Below are positions 8,768 through 16,233 of a stretch of DNA of 25,336 bases, one piece after another. Both the position numbers and the translations under genes were made by a program. Position 1 is the first letter of the stretch. Each line of letters opens with the position of its first letter. Where the stretch lies: the NCBI GenBank assembly GCA_035711465.1, contig DASTCC010000299.1, positions 1 to 25,336 on the forward strand. The letters run 5' to 3'. Source of the stretch: DASTCC01 sp035711465 (GTDB lineage Bacteria > Acidobacteriota > Vicinamibacteria > Vicinamibacterales > SCN-69-37). The notes under the pieces are model-generated. The model was not told the origin of the DNA and did not search any database. It saw only the letters and a list, made by a program, of their open reading frames with translations.

Positions 8768-9955
8768 ATGCACACACACGAAGCCGAGGAATGCGGCGTT
8801 TGCAGGGTTCCGGCCTTCGAGCGGAACAACTACTTTCACGGCAAGACGCTCTCCGCGCGCGACCTCTTCGCCGAGCAGCGCTATTTCAACGAGAAGCGGT
8901 GGCTGCTGAACCGCATGGTGTTCGGCTGGGGTGTGGTCTGCGGTCTGGAGGTCTCGCAGGAGGGCGACTGCCTGACGGTCTCGCCCGGACTGGCGCTCGA
9001 CTGCTGCGGCCGCGAGCTCGTCGTCTGCGGCCGCCGCAGCGTGCACGTCCAGACCGCGATCGAGCAGCTCGGCAGCGAGGCCGGCTATGCCGGCGCGTCG
9101 CTGCGCTGGATGCTGTGTCTCGACTACCGCGAGTGTGAGGTCGAGCCGGTCGTCCTGCCGAACGGCTGCGAGCCCGGCGATCGCGGCCGCGAGCACAACC
9201 GAATCCGCGAGGAATACCGGCTGCGCTTCCGCATCGCGACCGATCGGTGTCCCGACGATCAGAGCGGCGACTGCTGCCCCCATCCCGCCGCCGCACGGAC
9301 GACGCCGATTCAGAAAACGCTGGTCGAACGATCGCGCAGGTGTCCGGACTGCGATGACTGCTGTTGCGTCGTGCTCGCGACCGGGTGGCTGCAGACAGCG
9401 GCCGGCGGAGGCGGACAGCTGAAGATCGACGAGGACTCCTGGAAGTACCGGCGGACGGTGCACACGAACCGGGCGCTGGGCGATCTGTTCCGCTGTGTTC
9501 ACGGCGGCCTGACGCGCATCACCACGACCAGCTGGGTGCCGAACTCGGTGTACTCGGTGGACAACTTCGTCAGCGCGATGCGCGAGGGTCTCAAGGTGAC
9601 GTTCGACCGGCCGATGGACGCGGCCTCGGTCGCCAATCCACGCAGCTGCCGGCTGAGCATCGCGGTGATGTCGGAGGACTACGGCTGCCCGGTGCAGATT
9701 CTCGTGCCGATCGTGCGCATCGACTACGCCGGCGTGCTCGCGACCTACTACTTCGACGCGTCGTGCGCCGAGTACGAGCTGCGCAAGACCTGTCAGAAGC
9801 ATCAGCGTCCGGCCGAGGTCGAGCTCGTCCTGCACGGCAGCATGCTGATCGACACCACCGGCCGCGCGCTCGACGCCGAGCTGATTCGCGACTTCCCGAC
9901 CGGCAACGGCGTCGAAGGCGGCGAGTTCATCGCGGGCTACACCGTGCAGCCGTAA
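8768..9955 (+). CDS. Cysteine-rich eCIS-associated protein with NYFxGK module and Ig-like C-terminus, 395 aa
   Basis: Function unknown. The N-terminal module (about residues 15-85) reads NNYFHGKTLSARDLFAEQRY, LLNRMVFGWGVVCGLEV, then VSPGLALDCCGRELVVC. The following gene has the same module, so the two are paralogs. There are 23 cysteines, including a dense CPDCDDCCC cluster near residue 195. The C-terminal part (about 275-395) resembles an SbsA-type bacterial Ig-like domain (LKVTFDRPMDAASV, then GRALDAE, then NGVEGGEFIAGYTVQ). The ATG at 8768 was preferred over the ATG at 8762, which overlaps the previous stop, because GGAG sits 7 nt upstream. Its position directly after tail protein I suggests a particle component such as a fibre, cap or adaptor. 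No signal peptide is visible. The gene is certain; the role is not. Confidence 0.85.
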   Translation: MHTHEAEECGVCRVPAFERNNYFHGKTLSARDLFAEQRYFNEKRWLLNRMVFGWGVVCGLEVSQEGDCLTVSPGLALDCCGRELVVCGRRSVHVQTAIEQLGSEAGYAGASLRWMLCLDYRECEVEPVVLPNGCEPGDRGREHNRIREEYRLRFRIATDRCPDDQSGDCCPHPAAARTTPIQKTLVERSRRCPDCDDCCCVVLATGWLQTAAGGGGQLKIDEDSWKYRRTVHTNRALGDLFRCVHGGLTRITTTSWVPNSVYSVDNFVSAMREGLKVTFDRPMDAASVANPRSCRLSIAVMSEDYGCPVQILVPIVRIDYAGVLATYYFDASCAEYELRKTCQKHQRPAEVELVLHGSMLIDTTGRALDAELIRDFPTGNGVEGGEFIAGYTVQP

Positions 9956-10002
9956 GGCGCGGATTCACTGCGACCAGGGTCGCGAGGACAAGGCAGCCAC
10001 TT

Positions 10003-10944
10003 ATGACCAACAAGTCCAACGCCGATTGCAAGCCGACGCCGGGGCTGTGCCGCTACGACTCCGCGTCGCGGACCAGGTTCTTCAACGGCATGCTGCTCTC
10101 GGACGAGCACCTGTCGGCCGAGCAGCTCTATCACCGCGGCGCGCTGAAGCGGCTCAACCGCTACATCTGGGGCGCCGGCATCGTCTGCGGCTTCGACGTC
10201 ACCGTGCAGGGGCTGTGCGTAAAGGTGCATCCCGGCTTCGCGCTCGACTGCGAAGGCAACGCCATCGAGTCATGCAGCGTGATCACCATCGATCTCATCG
10301 ACATCTGCCGCGAGCGATCCGGCGACGCCTGCACGCCTTCGAAGGACGCGTTCAAGAAGTGTCTGATGCTGCGCTATCACGAGATCGGCGCCGACACGGT
10401 GGCGGTCGCCACCCCGGGGGACGACTGCGGCGGCGCGTCCAAGCCGCAGGCATCGCGCATTCGTGAAGGCTTCTGTCTCGAGCTCTGTGACGAGTGTCCG
10501 ACGGCGACCTGCCAGGACGTGCCGGGCACGTTCAGCCCGCTCATCTGGGACGGTCTGGCTGCCGACGTCGTCACGCGCCCCGGTCCCGAGGAGCCGAGGC
10601 CGGGCGCCGAGCCGAAGGCGTCAACGGCGGACTACCAGACGGTCCGGCGGTGCATGGACGGCGTGCCCGAGTGCCCGAAATGCGGCTGCGACTGCGACGA
10701 CTGCGGCCTCTGCCTCGCGACGCTCACGATCAACTGCGAGAAGCGCGTGGTGACGGAAGTCGACGGCAGCTGCCGCCAGTACATCTTCACGCCGCGGCAC
10801 CTGAAGGCTCTGATGAGCTCGGCCGATCTTCGAATGACCAGCCGGCCCGGCTTCGGCCAGTTCAAGGCGCACGCGATCCAGATGTGGCGGCAGGGCGAGG
10901 CGCCGGCGGAGAAACCGACGCCGCGTTCCCGCAAGTCGGACTGA
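10003..10944 (+). CDS. Cysteine-rich eCIS-associated protein, paralog of the preceding gene, 313 aa
   Basis: Function unknown. The N-terminus (about residues 13-90) repeats the module of the upstream gene: TRFFNGMLLSDEHLSAEQLY, LKRLNRYIWGAGIVCGFDV, then VHPGFALDCEGNAIESC. It also has 23 cysteines, with a CPKCGCDCDDCGLC cluster near residue 226 followed by LATLTIN, matching CPDCDDCCC followed by VLATGWL in the neighbour. The Ig-like C-terminal domain of the neighbour is absent and the protein ends in a basic, Pro-containing tail. It starts 47 nt after the preceding stop, with AAGG 9 nt upstream of the ATG. The cysteine spacing suggests metal binding or disulphides, but no known zinc-finger family is clearly recognised. 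It is likely co-transcribed with the structural genes. Confidence 0.85.
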   Translation: MTNKSNADCKPTPGLCRYDSASRTRFFNGMLLSDEHLSAEQLYHRGALKRLNRYIWGAGIVCGFDVTVQGLCVKVHPGFALDCEGNAIESCSVITIDLIDICRERSGDACTPSKDAFKKCLMLRYHEIGADTVAVATPGDDCGGASKPQASRIREGFCLELCDECPTATCQDVPGTFSPLIWDGLAADVVTRPGPEEPRPGAEPKASTADYQTVRRCMDGVPECPKCGCDCDDCGLCLATLTINCEKRVVTEVDGSCRQYIFTPRHLKALMSSADLRMTSRPGFGQFKAHAIQMWRQGEAPAEKPTPRSRKSD

Positions 10945-10984
10945 GTGCGAAGGTCCGCTGGCAACGATGAGCTCGTGAGCAGCC

Positions 10985-11758
10985 ATGTCCGATCGAACGA
11001 TGTCGACCGTGCCGCCCGCGCCCGACGTCGCGCGCGCGCGGGCCACCACCAGCGGCGCGCCGCGCGTCCCCGCGCCGCGCACCGCGCCGGGACTCGACCG
11101 TCTGCAGCGGGCCGCCGGCAACCAGGTCGTCCATCGGCTTCTTCGGACCGCAGGTATCCAGGCGAAGCTCACCGTCAATCCGCCGGACGACGAGTACGAG
11201 CGGGAGGCGGACCAGGTCGCGGACGAGGTGATGCGGATGCCGGCCACGGCGCCGGCCATCCAGCGCCGCATCGCCGTCGTTCAGCGCAAGTGCGCCGCCT
11301 GCGCGGCGGCCGAGCACGACGCCAGCGAGTCCGGACCCGTGCAGCGCAAGTGCGCGGCGTGCGCAGCCGAGGAAGACGAGGAACCGCACGGACACGTGCA
11401 GGCGAAGCGAAACGGCGCGTCGCCGGGGCCCGATGCAGCCCCGGTCGATGTCGAGCAGCACGTGCACGGCAGCCGCGGCGGGGGCGCGAGCCTGTCGGCC
11501 GTCGAGCGCGAGTACTTCGAGAGCCGGCTTGGCTACGATCTCGGCGGCGTCCGGGTGCACACCGGATCTGAAGCGGGCGATGCGGCGGCTGCCATCGACG
11601 CCCGCGCCTTCACGTCCGGCAGCGACGTGTTCTTCGCGCGCGGTGAGTACGCACCTGGATCGTCGTCCGGCCGGCGGCTGCTGGCGCATGAGCTGACGCA
11701 CGTCGTGCAGCAGTCTGCCGCGCCAGTGCGTCCGGGCCAGGAGCCCGACGAGCACTGA
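10985..11758 (+). CDS. DUF4157 (eCIS core domain) protein with HELTH motif, 257 aa
   Basis: DUF4157 proteins are a marker of extracellular contractile injection loci and carry a zincin-like HExxH. Here the domain spans about residues 160-245: YFESRLGYDLGGVRVHTGSE, SGSDVFFARGEYAP, then LLAHELTHVVQQS, with H235, E236 and H239. The disordered Arg/Ala/Pro N-terminus contains the tag LDRLQRAAGNQVVHRLL (residues 37-53), which is shared with four other genes here. Residues 99-129 hold two copies of VQRKCAACAAE. No signal peptide is visible. The ATG at 10985 has only a weak ribosome binding site. The particle role of DUF4157 is not settled: it may be a cargo-associated peptidase, a maturation factor or a dead zincin fold. 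Confidence 0.92.
   Translation: MSDRTMSTVPPAPDVARARATTSGAPRVPAPRTAPGLDRLQRAAGNQVVHRLLRTAGIQAKLTVNPPDDEYEREADQVADEVMRMPATAPAIQRRIAVVQRKCAACAAAEHDASESGPVQRKCAACAAEEDEEPHGHVQAKRNGASPGPDAAPVDVEQHVHGSRGGGASLSAVEREYFESRLGYDLGGVRVHTGSEAGDAAAAIDARAFTSGSDVFFARGEYAPGSSSGRRLLAHELTHVVQQSAAPVRPGQEPDEH
11279..11371 (+). repeat. Two in-frame copies of a VQRKCAACAAE-encoding unit
   Basis: Inside the DUF4157 gene, bases 11279-11314 encode VQRKCAACAAAE and 11339-11371 encode VQRKCAACAAE, separated by a short acidic linker. A degenerate VQAKR follows at about residue 138. Each copy has a CxxC pair preceded by QRK. Comparable KCxxC units between the N-terminal tag and the HExxH domain are, from memory, frequent in DUF4157 proteins. 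Metal binding or disulphide formation is possible but unproven. Confidence 0.75.
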
Positions 11759-11779
11759 CGACGGCCGGTGGACACCGCG

Positions 11780-12841
11780 ATGAGGACCGTTGCGCGTTGC
11801 GCCCGTCGATCTGCGCTGCCGGCACGAACGCCGCGCGCGTCGGCGCGCCCTGCGAGTCCGCTCGCGCAGCTGCAACAGACTGCCGGCAACCGCGCCGTCC
11901 GCCGCGCCCTGGTGCCGGTGATCCAGCGTCAGGCCAACGTCGCCGTGCTCAATCTCGAATCGCCGCGCTTCGCGGGAGATCCGGTGCTCGAACGGGTGTT
12001 CGACGGCACCGTGGAGCTGCAGCGCGGCAGCGTCGGCGAAGCGGTCCGCAAAGTCCAGCAGGCGCTCATCGACGCCGGGTTCCCGCTCCCGAAGTTCGGG
12101 GCCGACTCGAACTACGGCACCGAGACGGAAGATGCGGTGAAGGCGTTTCAGCGCGCCGTCGGGCTCGAAGACGCGGAGATCGACGGCATCGTCGGCGAGA
12201 TCACGCTGAGCCGCCTCGACGTCCGCTTCGCGGAGGGGTCCGCGATCGTGCCGGAGCGCCACTGCGAGCTCGGGTTCCGCACCATTCCGGTCGACGTCGT
12301 CGTCTTGCACGGCTTCACGGAGAGCCCGACGTCGTACATCGATCGCGCGAACGCCGCGTTCAAGCCATGTTGTATCGGGTTCTCCGTGCGCCGCACCGTG
12401 ACCTTCACGGAAGCGCGGACGCGGGCGCTCCTCGACGGCGGCACGGCGTTCAACACCGGCGTCTGCAACGCGATGTCGGTCCACGATCGGCGGCTGGTCG
12501 CGGATCCGACGATCCGCACGTTGGCCAGCCCCTTCAAGGTGATCTTCGTCGAGAGCCTCGCCGACCCGCGGGGCGGGCTGCGGGGACACGGGTCGAGCTC
12601 GAAGTGCGCCAGGCTCGGCAGCGCGCCGCTGCTCGGGTTCTTCCAGATCGCCCAGGGCGTCGGCACGCGCACGCTGCCGCATGAGTTCACGCACTACTTG
12701 ATGGATGCGTTCTTCGAGCACCGGGTCCAGACGAGAAACCTGCAGCACGTCTCGGTCGGCTCCACCGGCGACGAGATTACGCCGGTGCAGTGCGACATCA
12801 TGTTCACCCGCGCGCTCGAGGAGAGCGTGACGTCGCCGTGA
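11780..12841 (+). CDS. Peptidoglycan-binding-like and HEFTH putative metallopeptidase, tandem paralog 1, 353 aa
   Basis: Candidate eCIS cargo. After a basic disordered N-terminus comes the shared tag LAQLQQTAGNRAVRRAL (residues 28-44), then VIQRQ. Residues about 75-145 form a PG_binding_1-like three-helix domain (AVRKVQQALIDAGFPLPKFG, YGTETEDAVKAFQ, IDGIVGEITLSRL). The C-terminal half contains HEFTHYLMDAFFEH (first His at 301), an HExxH zincin motif with a nearby EH, then PVQCDIMFTRAL. This C-terminal domain is not one I can name. There is no signal peptide, which is unusual for a peptidoglycan-binding protein but fits cytoplasmic loading into a particle. The ATG at 11780 has GGTGGA 7 nt upstream and gives nearly the same length as the paralog; GTG at 11768 is the alternative. 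Confidence 0.88.
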   Translation: MRTVARCARRSALPARTPRASARPASPLAQLQQTAGNRAVRRALVPVIQRQANVAVLNLESPRFAGDPVLERVFDGTVELQRGSVGEAVRKVQQALIDAGFPLPKFGADSNYGTETEDAVKAFQRAVGLEDAEIDGIVGEITLSRLDVRFAEGSAIVPERHCELGFRTIPVDVVVLHGFTESPTSYIDRANAAFKPCCIGFSVRRTVTFTEARTRALLDGGTAFNTGVCNAMSVHDRRLVADPTIRTLASPFKVIFVESLADPRGGLRGHGSSSKCARLGSAPLLGFFQIAQGVGTRTLPHEFTHYLMDAFFEHRVQTRNLQHVSVGSTGDEITPVQCDIMFTRALEESVTSP

Positions 12842-12870
12842 CCTCGCGCGAGTGATCGGACGCTCGACCC

Positions 12871-13935
12871 ATGCAGGCCGCATTCACTCGCGCGTCCCGG
12901 CTGTCCCGTGCGCCTTCGCCTGCGTCGGCGCGCCAGCGCGCCGCACGACCACCGGCGCTCATGCGCCTGCAACAGCGCCTCGGCAACGTCGCAATGCGAC
13001 GAGCGCTCGCGCCCGTGGTCCAACGACAAGCCAACACCGCGCGGCTGCTCAATCTCGAGTCGCCGCGCTTCAAAGGCGATCCGGTGCTGGAAGGCGTCTT
13101 CGATGGCTTCATCGAGCTGAAGAAGCCGCGTCGGGGAAGCGCCGCGGTCCGCAAGGTCCAGCAGGCGCTCATCGACGCCGGCTTCCCGCTGCCGAAGTTC
13201 GGCGCCGACGGCGATTACGGCGACGAGACCGAAGCCGCCGTCAAGGATTTCCAGCGCGCCGCCGGCCTCGAGAACGCCGAGATCGACGGCATCGTCGGGG
13301 AGAACACGCTCAGCCGGCTCGACGCGCGATTCAGCGAAGGCTCCGCGATCGTGCCCGAGCGCCATTGCGATCTCGGATTTCGCAACATCGCCGTCGACGC
13401 CGTCGTCTTTCACGGCTTCACCGAAACGCCGCAGTCCCATCTCGACAACGCGAACCGGGTGTTGAAGCCGTGCTGCATCTCGTTCTCGCTCGGCACGACG
13501 ATCACGAAGTCGGAGACGGAGACGCGCGCGTTCTTCGAGGGCAGCACCACGTACTTCACCGGCGGCTGCGAGACGCTGTCGCCGCACGACTCGCGAATCG
13601 CCGCCGATACGGCGATTGGCCGGCTGTCGAAGCCCTTCAAGGTCCTCTTCGTCGAGCGCCTCGAGAACGCGCAGGGTCGCCTCCGCGGCACGTCGTGGGG
13701 GCCGACCTGCGCGCGCCTGGGTAGCGGGCCGCTGCGTGGCTTTTTCGCCGTCGCCCAGGGCGCCGGCGCGCGGACGATGCCGCACGAGTTCGCCCACTAT
13801 CTGATGAGCGTCTTCGCCGAACACTCGGTGCAGACGTCGAACATCCAGCACATCGACACCGGCGCCACCGGTACGGACGTCACGCCGCTGCAGTGCGACA
13901 TCATGTTCACGCGCGCGCTCGACGAGAGCATCTGA
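12871..13935 (+). CDS. Peptidoglycan-binding-like and HEFAH putative metallopeptidase, tandem paralog 2, 354 aa
   Basis: Close paralog of the upstream gene along its whole length. Most residues are identical in the binding domain (VRKVQQALIDAGFPLPKFGA) and at the C-terminus (LQCDIMFTRALDES). The shared N-terminal tag is LMRLQQRLGNVAMRRAL (residues 30-46). The HExxH motif is HEFAHYLMSVFAEH (first His at 305). A CC pair (LKPCCISFS) and a later Cys (GGCETL) are conserved between the two copies. The pair arose by tandem duplication and has diverged mostly in the region between the two domains, which could reflect different substrates. The start follows the preceding stop by 29 nt with a weak ribosome binding site. 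It lacks a signal peptide. Candidate eCIS cargo by context; enzymatic activity is inferred from the motif only. Confidence 0.88.
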   Translation: MQAAFTRASRLSRAPSPASARQRAARPPALMRLQQRLGNVAMRRALAPVVQRQANTARLLNLESPRFKGDPVLEGVFDGFIELKKPRRGSAAVRKVQQALIDAGFPLPKFGADGDYGDETEAAVKDFQRAAGLENAEIDGIVGENTLSRLDARFSEGSAIVPERHCDLGFRNIAVDAVVFHGFTETPQSHLDNANRVLKPCCISFSLGTTITKSETETRAFFEGSTTYFTGGCETLSPHDSRIAADTAIGRLSKPFKVLFVERLENAQGRLRGTSWGPTCARLGSGPLRGFFAVAQGAGARTMPHEFAHYLMSVFAEHSVQTSNIQHIDTGATGTDVTPLQCDIMFTRALDESI

Positions 13936-13936
13936 G

Positions 13937-14716
13937 GTGCGCCGTCACAGGCGCACTGCCGACCGTGCGAGCCGCCACGGCGTCGCCACCTCGAGCGCGA
14001 CCTCCCGGACCCGAAGCCGGCCGGCGGGTCCGATCGCGCGGCTCCAGCGCGCCGCCGGCAACCTCGCGATCGGTCGGCTGCTGCGTCGAGGCGCGTTCAC
14101 GTCCGGCGTCGACGCCAGCCGGGAGATTAAGAGAAAAGAGGGCAGCGGCGAATCGAAGCCGGAGAAGCCGACGGCGACATTCGCCGGCTGCAACGACAAG
14201 CAGAAAGGCGCCATCGAGGCGGCCATCCCGGACGCGTCGAAGCTTGCCGCGCGCGCCATCGTGGCGGTCGAGCGGGATTATCCGTTGACCTACGAATCCT
14301 CGGCGATGTCAGCGCACTTCGGCCACCTCGATCGCACGCAGCGAACCACGGTCATCGATCGCTACAGGCAGATCCAGAACGGCGTCGGCGCCGCCGCTTA
14401 CACGTGCGCCGCGCGGAGCAGGACGGTCACTGAAGGAACGACGAGAGTGGATCTCTGTGGCGAAGCCCATTGCCCTGGCTCCAGAATCAAGGTGTTTCCG
14501 AATCTCGGCACCGCGGAGTGTCCGGCCGCGCTGGTGCTGCTGCACGAGGCGGCTCACAACACCGGTGCGTGCGATGACGTCAACGCCGGCGGCGCCGGCT
14601 ATCCGCCGTCCGCGTCCGAAGACAACGCCTACTCGTACGAAAACTTCGCGGCAGCCCTGACCGGCGGTTACAAGACTCCAAGCCTCAAGAAGCGCACGCC
14701 GAAAGGGCCGCGGTGA
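13937..14716 (+). CDS. Aspzincin/M35-like putative metallopeptidase with shared N-terminal tag, 259 aa
   Basis: Candidate eCIS cargo. The GTG start lies 1 nt after the preceding stop. A basic Ser/Arg N-terminus is followed by the tag IARLQRAAGNLAIGRLL (residues 33-49). The C-terminal domain resembles lysine-specific or deuterolysin-type (M35, aspzincin) peptidases: a YTCAA segment, then IKVFPNLGTAECPAALVLLH, the HEAAHNTG motif (H203, E204, H207), then DNAYSYENFA with D229 and Y232, similar to the NADSYEYFA or DxxY motifs of that clan. Family membership is a motif-level judgement; another short HExxH family is possible. The gene is the last on the + strand before a convergent gene, with a 44 nt gap. 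No signal peptide is seen. Confidence 0.82.
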   Translation: MRRHRRTADRASRHGVATSSATSRTRSRPAGPIARLQRAAGNLAIGRLLRRGAFTSGVDASREIKRKEGSGESKPEKPTATFAGCNDKQKGAIEAAIPDASKLAARAIVAVERDYPLTYESSAMSAHFGHLDRTQRTTVIDRYRQIQNGVGAAAYTCAARSRTVTEGTTRVDLCGEAHCPGSRIKVFPNLGTAECPAALVLLHEAAHNTGACDDVNAGGAGYPPSASEDNAYSYENFAAALTGGYKTPSLKKRTPKGPR

Positions 14717-14760
14717 GATCGCGCAGCCGGGCCGGCCCGATCGCTGGACCGCCGGGACGA

Positions 14761-16158
14761 TCAAGGAGTCGGGCGGATGGCTTCCGCCAGCACCTGCCGA
14801 TCGCGGGCACCGGTCGCGCCGAGCTCGCCGCAGCTGAACACGCCCTCTCGCAGCTCCTGACAGCCGGCCGGTTCGCCGCCGGGCGCCTTCGCGAGCCGGC
14901 TCGAGTCAATGGCGGCGTCGGCCAGGGCGGCAGCGATCAGCTCGGCGCGCCGGCCGCCGAGCTCGAGGTTGTAGTCGTCGCTGCCCTCGGGCGAGGCCTT
15001 GCCGACGAGCTGCACCTTCAGCGACGCGTCGCTCTTCAGCAACGCGACGAGCTTCGTGAAGTTCGCGCGCCCCTCGTCGGTCAGGCTGTTGGCGATCGTC
15101 CCCTTGCCCGAGCGCGGCGGCTTGTCCTTCTGAAAGAAGAGCTCGAGCGGCACCAGCGCCGGCGTGGGCTTCGGTTCTGGCGGCTTCGGCACCACGCACT
15201 CGTCACCTTGCGGAATCGTCGGCAGCAAGCAGCACTCGCCCTTCGAATTCTTCTGTCCGGGCAGACATGGGGTGATCGGCGGCGCCGGGGCGACGCAGTT
15301 CTTCTTCGCGGCGTCCGGTTCGGTCCCCGCCGGACAGCAGCGCGGGTTCACGCTGTTCAGCACGATGTTCTTCGGGTCGCAGCAGACGCGGTCGTTCTCG
15401 GCGACGACGGGTTCCTTGCAGCACTGACCCTTGTGCTCCTTCGTCCGTCCCGCCTTGAAACCCGGCGGGCAGAGCCTCTCGGGCGGCGGCTCCGGATCGC
15501 ACTTGATGATCTTGCAGACGCCGTCGATGACGTCCTTCGAGCAGCCGCGCCCGAGCGGCGTCTTCGCGCAGCAGTTCACGAAGTCGCGGAGCTTGCCCGC
15601 CTGCAGGTTGATGGTGCAGTCGACGTCCGACTCGGGAAGATCGCCGAGCGGATCGGGAAAGGTCTGGCGCTGAACGGTGTCCGCGGCGCCGCTCTGCTGT
15701 ACGACGTGCGTGAGCTCGTGCGCCAGCAGCCGATCGCCCGACGCCGTACCCGGGGCAAAGTGTCCGGCGGCGAAGTGGATGTCGGATCCGATCGTGAACG
15801 CCTGCGCGTTGATATCGGCAGCGGCGCGCGCGGCGCGGCTGCTCGCGTGAATCCGCACGTCGGACAGGTCGAATCCGAGGCCCGATTCGAATCGCGCCCG
15901 GGCCGCGGCCGGCAGCGGCTGTCCTCCGCCGCGCGCACCATTCACGTAGGACTCGATTCCCGGACCGGCAGCGAACCGCTGAAGCCGAGTGTGTGTGCCG
16001 AGCAGACGCGACGTCGCCTGGTTACCGGCCCGTCGCTGCAGGCCGAGGATCTGCGCCGACAGCGCGGCTTCTCGACGTTGCACGATCAGGCTCGACCCGC
16101 CGCGCCGGCCATGCGTGCTGACCGGTCTCGAACGGCGCATCAACGTCGAGCAGGGCAT
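14761..16158 (-). CDS. DUF4157 - Cys-rich - OmpA-like fusion protein, 465 aa
   Basis: Three-part protein on the opposite strand from the eCIS operon. The N-terminus has the shared tag ILGLQRRAGNQATSRLL (residues 37-53). The DUF4157 domain follows (FESGLGFDLSDVRIHASS, then GDRLLAHELTHVVQQSG; H147, E148, H151). Residues about 180-325 form a Cys/Pro-rich region of short CCxxG-type units (RVCCDPKNIVL, RCCPAGTEPD, GECCLLPT). Residues about 335-445 resemble an OmpA C-terminal domain (VGKASPEGSDDYNLELGGRR), which in other proteins binds peptidoglycan. There is no signal peptide or beta-barrel. The OmpA-like part could anchor to the cell wall or to a particle; that is inference. The start at 16158 has no strong ribosome binding site; GTG or Met codons slightly downstream are alternatives. 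The long + strand frame opposite it is a shadow. Confidence 0.9.
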   Translation of the reverse strand: MPCSTLMRRSRPVSTHGRRGGSSLIVQRREAALSAQILGLQRRAGNQATSRLLGTHTRLQRFAAGPGIESYVNGARGGGQPLPAAARARFESGLGFDLSDVRIHASSRAARAAADINAQAFTIGSDIHFAAGHFAPGTASGDRLLAHELTHVVQQSGAADTVQRQTFPDPLGDLPESDVDCTINLQAGKLRDFVNCCAKTPLGRGCSKDVIDGVCKIIKCDPEPPPERLCPPGFKAGRTKEHKGQCCKEPVVAENDRVCCDPKNIVLNSVNPRCCPAGTEPDAAKKNCVAPAPPITPCLPGQKNSKGECCLLPTIPQGDECVVPKPPEPKPTPALVPLELFFQKDKPPRSGKGTIANSLTDEGRANFTKLVALLKSDASLKVQLVGKASPEGSDDYNLELGGRRAELIAAALADAAIDSSRLAKAPGGEPAGCQELREGVFSCGELGATGARDRQVLAEAIRPTP

Positions 16159-16233
16159 GGCGCGGACGTCTTCATCCTAGCGCCCACCGCCGCACCGCGC
16201 GCGGTCAGATCTTGGTGCGCTCGCAATCGGCTG

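Noticed and set aside
14717..14760. Terminator between the convergent aspzincin-like and DUF4157-OmpA genes
   Set aside because: There is a 12-base palindrome CGGGCCGGCCCG (14728-14739) flanked by GATCG/CGATC, but it has no loop and no T-run, so a terminator cannot be claimed.
1..16158. Intact prophage or R-type tailocin
   Set aside because: The baseplate proteins are phage-like, but the DUF4157 proteins, the tagged cargo-like block, and the lack of any lysis, capsid, integrase or tail-fibre chaperone gene fit an eCIS better. A prophage origin cannot be fully excluded without the upstream genes.
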